From CABMKH01 sp040797625 (GTDB lineage Bacteria > Bacillota > Clostridia > Tissierellales > Tissierellaceae), in the NCBI GenBank assembly GCA_052067355.1, contig JBQHQH010000001.1, forward strand, positions 62,001-126,000: 64,000 nt of DNA, read 5' to 3'. Position 1 is the stretch's first letter. Every line of letters begins with the position of its first letter. Below the pieces are notes generated by a model, which did not search any database, was not told where the DNA came from, and saw nothing but the letters and a program-made list of their open reading frames with translations. A program made the position numbers and the translations under genes. Below, one piece after another: positions 61,610 through 64,000 of this stretch.

Positions 61610-62210
61610 TTATTAAACCTCTTTCAAAAGCATCTTCTAGCATATATTCTACAAATCCCCATAGTTCATCTGAAGATTTTTCCACAGGTCCAATTCTCTT
61701 ATAGACATCTGACTGTGCAACATCAAACTTCTTCCACGTTCCACCATTATTATAATAGTTGTTTAACATAGGCTGAAGTCTGTCCATAGATGCAGCAAAT
61801 AGTGCTTCTGGAGTCTTCATCTCTTCAAATTCATCCCATAATTCTCTTAATTTCTTTCCTTTATCTTCATCTAACATTCCATATATCTTTTCTGCTGCAG
61901 CCAACTCTCGCTCTTTCTTATCTTGATTTCCTACTTTGTCATAGCAAAAAGTATCTCCTGCATATAATTCTACTAAATCATGAGTCAAAAGCATCTTGAT
62001 TACCTTACATACATCTATATCTTCATTAGCATATTCAGATAATATCATAGCCATAATGGATATATGCCATGAATGTTGTGCATCGTCTTCCCTTCTATCC
62101 TCTCCTATTAAACTGGTCTGTCTTAATATGGATTTCATTTTATCTAATTCTACTATAAACTCTATGTCTTTTTTTAGTCTTTCCCTAATCAACTGATCAT
62201 CTCCCAACAT
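61599..62210 (-). CDS. HD domain protein, YfbR-like phosphohydrolase
   Basis: A 203-residue HD-domain hydrolase. The metal ligands are His in AQHSWH, the HD pair in LLTHDLVELYAGDT, and Asp in ASMDRLQPML. This pattern fits the YfbR/HD_3 group, which removes phosphate from deoxynucleoside monophosphates. Substrate not proven. The N-terminus lacks any signal. Confidence 0.85.
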   Translation of the reverse strand: MLGDDQLIRERLKKDIEFIVELDKMKSILRQTSLIGEDRREDDAQHSWHISIMAMILSEYANEDIDVCKVIKMLLTHDLVELYAGDTFCYDKVGNQDKKERELAAAEKIYGMLDEDKGKKLRELWDEFEEMKTPEALFAASMDRLQPMLNNYYNNGGTWKKFDVAQSDVYKRIGPVEKSSDELWGFVEYMLEDAFERGLINKR

Positions 62211-62404
62211 TATTTATTCTAAACATTATATCATATAGAGATCTATCTTCATATCTTCTTTAAATTTTTTATCTGACAACTTACAATTTTAAAAAATCTA
62301 TATAACAGCTATTTAGATAGAACCCTTTTTTTACAAATAATCCTTTGTATAATCTTATATAAATAGTAGAAAACTATTTAGTACTAAGTATTGGAGGGTT
62401 TAAA

Positions 62405-63322
62405 TTGAATAGATTAAAATATTTACTTCTAGGATTAAATTTATGTATTGTAAATTGTTTTAGTTTTTCTGGAGTTAATCACACTATTCCCATAGATAGT
62501 AAGGAAATAACTAATGAAATGAAGATTTTAATTGATAAAATAGATCAAAATTATGATATACCTGAAGTTTCTGGACAGATCTCAAATTTCCCTTGGAGAA
62601 ATAATGAAAAGTTTTTAGAAGCAAAAGAAAAATATAATACTCCATTTCTCTTATCTGGATTTTGTGCTGTGCTTAAAAACCCACTCCCTGGAGAAGAATA
62701 TAATGTAAAATTAGCAAGTGAAAAAGTCAGCGGAAAAGTAATAAAGCCTTCTAAAATTTTTTCCCAAAATTCAAATCTTGGCCCATATACAAAGGGCAAA
62801 GGTTACAGAGAAGGTGCCACATATGTAGGTGGAAATATAGTCATGGATGCAGGAGGAGGAGTTTGTAAAATAGCTACAACACTATATAATCTAGCTATTC
62901 TTTCAGATCTAGAAATTGTAGAAAGACATAATCATTCCATGCCTATAAATTATGTTCCATATGGGCAAGATGCTACTGTAGCATATGGAGTAAAGGATTT
63001 TAGGTTTAAAAATACAACGGATGGCAATATTCTCATATGGTCTCAATTAATAGGCAATAGACTATATATGGCATTTTATGGGACTGAAAATCCTCCACAA
63101 GTAACTTGGTATCATGAAACCACTGATATAACAAAACATTCTATCAAATATGTTAAAAATAAAGATTTAAAACCTGGAGAGATGAAAACCGTCATAAAAG
63201 GTCTAAATGGAGCAACTGTTAAATCCACAGTAAAAATACAGTATAAAGATGGTACTACTTCCATAAAAAATATGGGTACTAGCAAATACATCCCCTTACC
63301 TGAATTAGTAGAGATGAACTAA
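62405..63322 (+). CDS. VanW family protein
   Basis: A secreted or anchored 305-residue protein: an N-terminal hydrophobic stretch (residues 5-22), then the VanW domain with SKIFSQNSNLGPYTKGKGY, the GGGVCKIATTLYNLAILSDL segment and RHNHSMPINYVPYGQDATVAYG, ending with a G5-like beta tail (GEMKTVIKGLNGATVKST). VanW homologues occur in glycopeptide-resistance loci and in many clostridia as wall-associated proteins of unclear role; no other van gene is here. The TTG start follows GGAGGG by about five bases. Confidence 0.88.
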   Translation: MNRLKYLLLGLNLCIVNCFSFSGVNHTIPIDSKEITNEMKILIDKIDQNYDIPEVSGQISNFPWRNNEKFLEAKEKYNTPFLLSGFCAVLKNPLPGEEYNVKLASEKVSGKVIKPSKIFSQNSNLGPYTKGKGYREGATYVGGNIVMDAGGGVCKIATTLYNLAILSDLEIVERHNHSMPINYVPYGQDATVAYGVKDFRFKNTTDGNILIWSQLIGNRLYMAFYGTENPPQVTWYHETTDITKHSIKYVKNKDLKPGEMKTVIKGLNGATVKSTVKIQYKDGTTSIKNMGTSKYIPLPELVEMN

Positions 63323-63392
63323 ATACCAGTATGAAATAATTATTTGTGGGTATATATAATATATAGAATCACATCTTAAGGAGGTATTATAG

Positions 63393-63662
63393 ATGGCTGA
63401 AGATAGAAGAAATGAAAAAAATATAAATATAAATTGTATACCAACTAGCGATACTGAAAAATTTAAAGACCATGGATTTGAACCAAAAGATGTACCTTCC
63501 GAAGGAACATATAAGACTCATAAAGCACCAAAACGTGAGAATACTGCAACAGATGTCTATTATCAAACACAATGTAAATTGCCTGATTCTAAAGTAGCTA
63601 TACCAACATATGATTCAGTAGTGGAAGCTAAAGAATGGGTAGATGATGTAAATAAAATGTAG
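63393..63662 (+). CDS. DUF3787-like small protein
   Basis: An 89-residue soluble protein ending in KLPDSKVAIPTYDSVVEAKE and WVDDVNKM, the mark of the DUF3787 family found in spore-formers, preceded by a polar disordered stretch (ENTATDVYYQTQC). The function is unknown. AAGGAGG is well placed before the ATG. Confidence 0.7.
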   Translation: MAEDRRNEKNININCIPTSDTEKFKDHGFEPKDVPSEGTYKTHKAPKRENTATDVYYQTQCKLPDSKVAIPTYDSVVEAKEWVDDVNKM

Positions 63663-63685
63663 CCTTTTAAGGCTGCATTTTATTT
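63658..63685 (+). terminator. terminator after the DUF3787-like gene
   Basis: GTAGCCTT and AAGGCTGC form a short stem that contains the stop codon, then ATTTTATTT. Confidence 0.65.
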
Positions 63686-63752
63686 ATCCATTATTGAATA
63701 AAACCATATATAATTCTCATACTAAATATATAATATATAAAGGATGATCTAT

Positions 63753-63989
63753 ATGGAAAATAAAAATGCAATGTCTGAAATAATAAAGCAGGCTAAAAAA
63801 ATAGAAGAAAATAATTTTAACAATATGGAATTTGCTACTAGTATGACTATGTTAATCAACTCTAATGATTTAGCTCAACCTAAAGATAGAGATTTAGCAG
63901 ATAAGGTAAATAGATTAAACAGACATATAGAGGATATAAATAAACTAACTGATGAACTATTACAAAATTTAATAAGCAAACACAATTAA
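63753..63989 (+). CDS. small helical protein of unknown function
   Basis: A 78-residue, entirely helical, charged protein (SEIIKQAKKIEENNFNNMEF; DRDLADKVNRLNRHIEDINK). No family recognised. ATG at 63753 is nine bases after AAAGG; an ATG at 63744 overlaps it. The window ends 11 bases later in what may be the start of a terminator (AAAAAAGGGC). Confidence 0.55.
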   Translation: MENKNAMSEIIKQAKKIEENNFNNMEFATSMTMLINSNDLAQPKDRDLADKVNRLNRHIEDINKLTDELLQNLISKHN

Positions 63990-64000
63990 AAAAGGGCTAT

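Noticed and set aside
62405..63322. Part of a vancomycin resistance cluster
   Set aside because: VanW-domain proteins are common in clostridia; no ligase, dehydrogenase or vanRS gene is nearby.

Overview
The window is AT-rich DNA from a low-GC, Gram-positive, spore-forming anaerobe of the clostridial/Tissierella type. This rests on the gene content: T-box, TPP and fluoride leader RNAs, CotF-like coat proteins, a GerS-like germination lipoprotein beside alr, a CsaB-type wall-polysaccharide locus, tyrosine phenol-lyase with a Na+-dependent transporter, and many GAGGTG/GGAGG ribosome sites with frequent TTG and GTG starts. No tRNA, rRNA or CRISPR array was seen.

Layout. 0-6.8 kb: DsrE-like protein and cysteine-desulfurase-like enzyme, feoAB iron uptake, an LCP wall-polymer ligase and a 2-hydroxyacid dehydrogenase. 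6.8-11.6 kb: uvrB-uvrA behind a consensus promoter and a LexA box. 11.7-18.2 kb: a lipoprotein, then ftsE-ftsX-M23 peptidase-ctpA and a MinJ-position membrane protein that lacks its PDZ domain. 18.3-25.3 kb: 5-FCL, a CofE-like ligase, then a tyrosine catabolic unit (tyrosine phenol-lyase, NSS transporter, TyrR-like sigma-54 activator) with a clear -24/-12 promoter and three TyrR-like operator boxes. 25.5-31.4 kb: a cell-surface polysaccharide operon (GT4, DUF4330, membrane protein, O-antigen-ligase-like, CsaB, TagA-like).

31.5-36.5 kb is an accessory island: a row of orphan Rhs C-terminal toxin modules and immunity genes on the minus strand, many broken by frameshifts or stops. It is bracketed by two copies of the 3' end and terminator of mazF. 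It interrupts the surroundings of a block (acpS - lipoprotein - alr - mazE - mazF) whose order matches Bacillus subtilis acpS-ydcC-alr-ndoAI-ndoA.

36.6-55.8 kb: that block, two coat-like proteins, PepA, a CBS-type pyrophosphatase, small membrane proteins, a nitrilase, a cation/proton antiporter under a fluoride riboswitch, RNase Z, a thiM-thiE-HAD-thiD operon under a TPP riboswitch, an alpha/beta hydrolase, an FMN 2-hydroxyacid oxidase-like protein, and a GntR-ABC transporter operon.

56-61 kb: two paralogous ABC substrate-binding lipoproteins, each behind its own T-box leader; the specifier codons read TTC (Phe) and TAC (Tyr). A shared permease and ATPase follow. With the TPL locus this points to an organism whose metabolism handles aromatic amino acids on two regulatory layers. 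61-64 kb: a lipoprotein, an HD hydrolase, a VanW protein and two small proteins.
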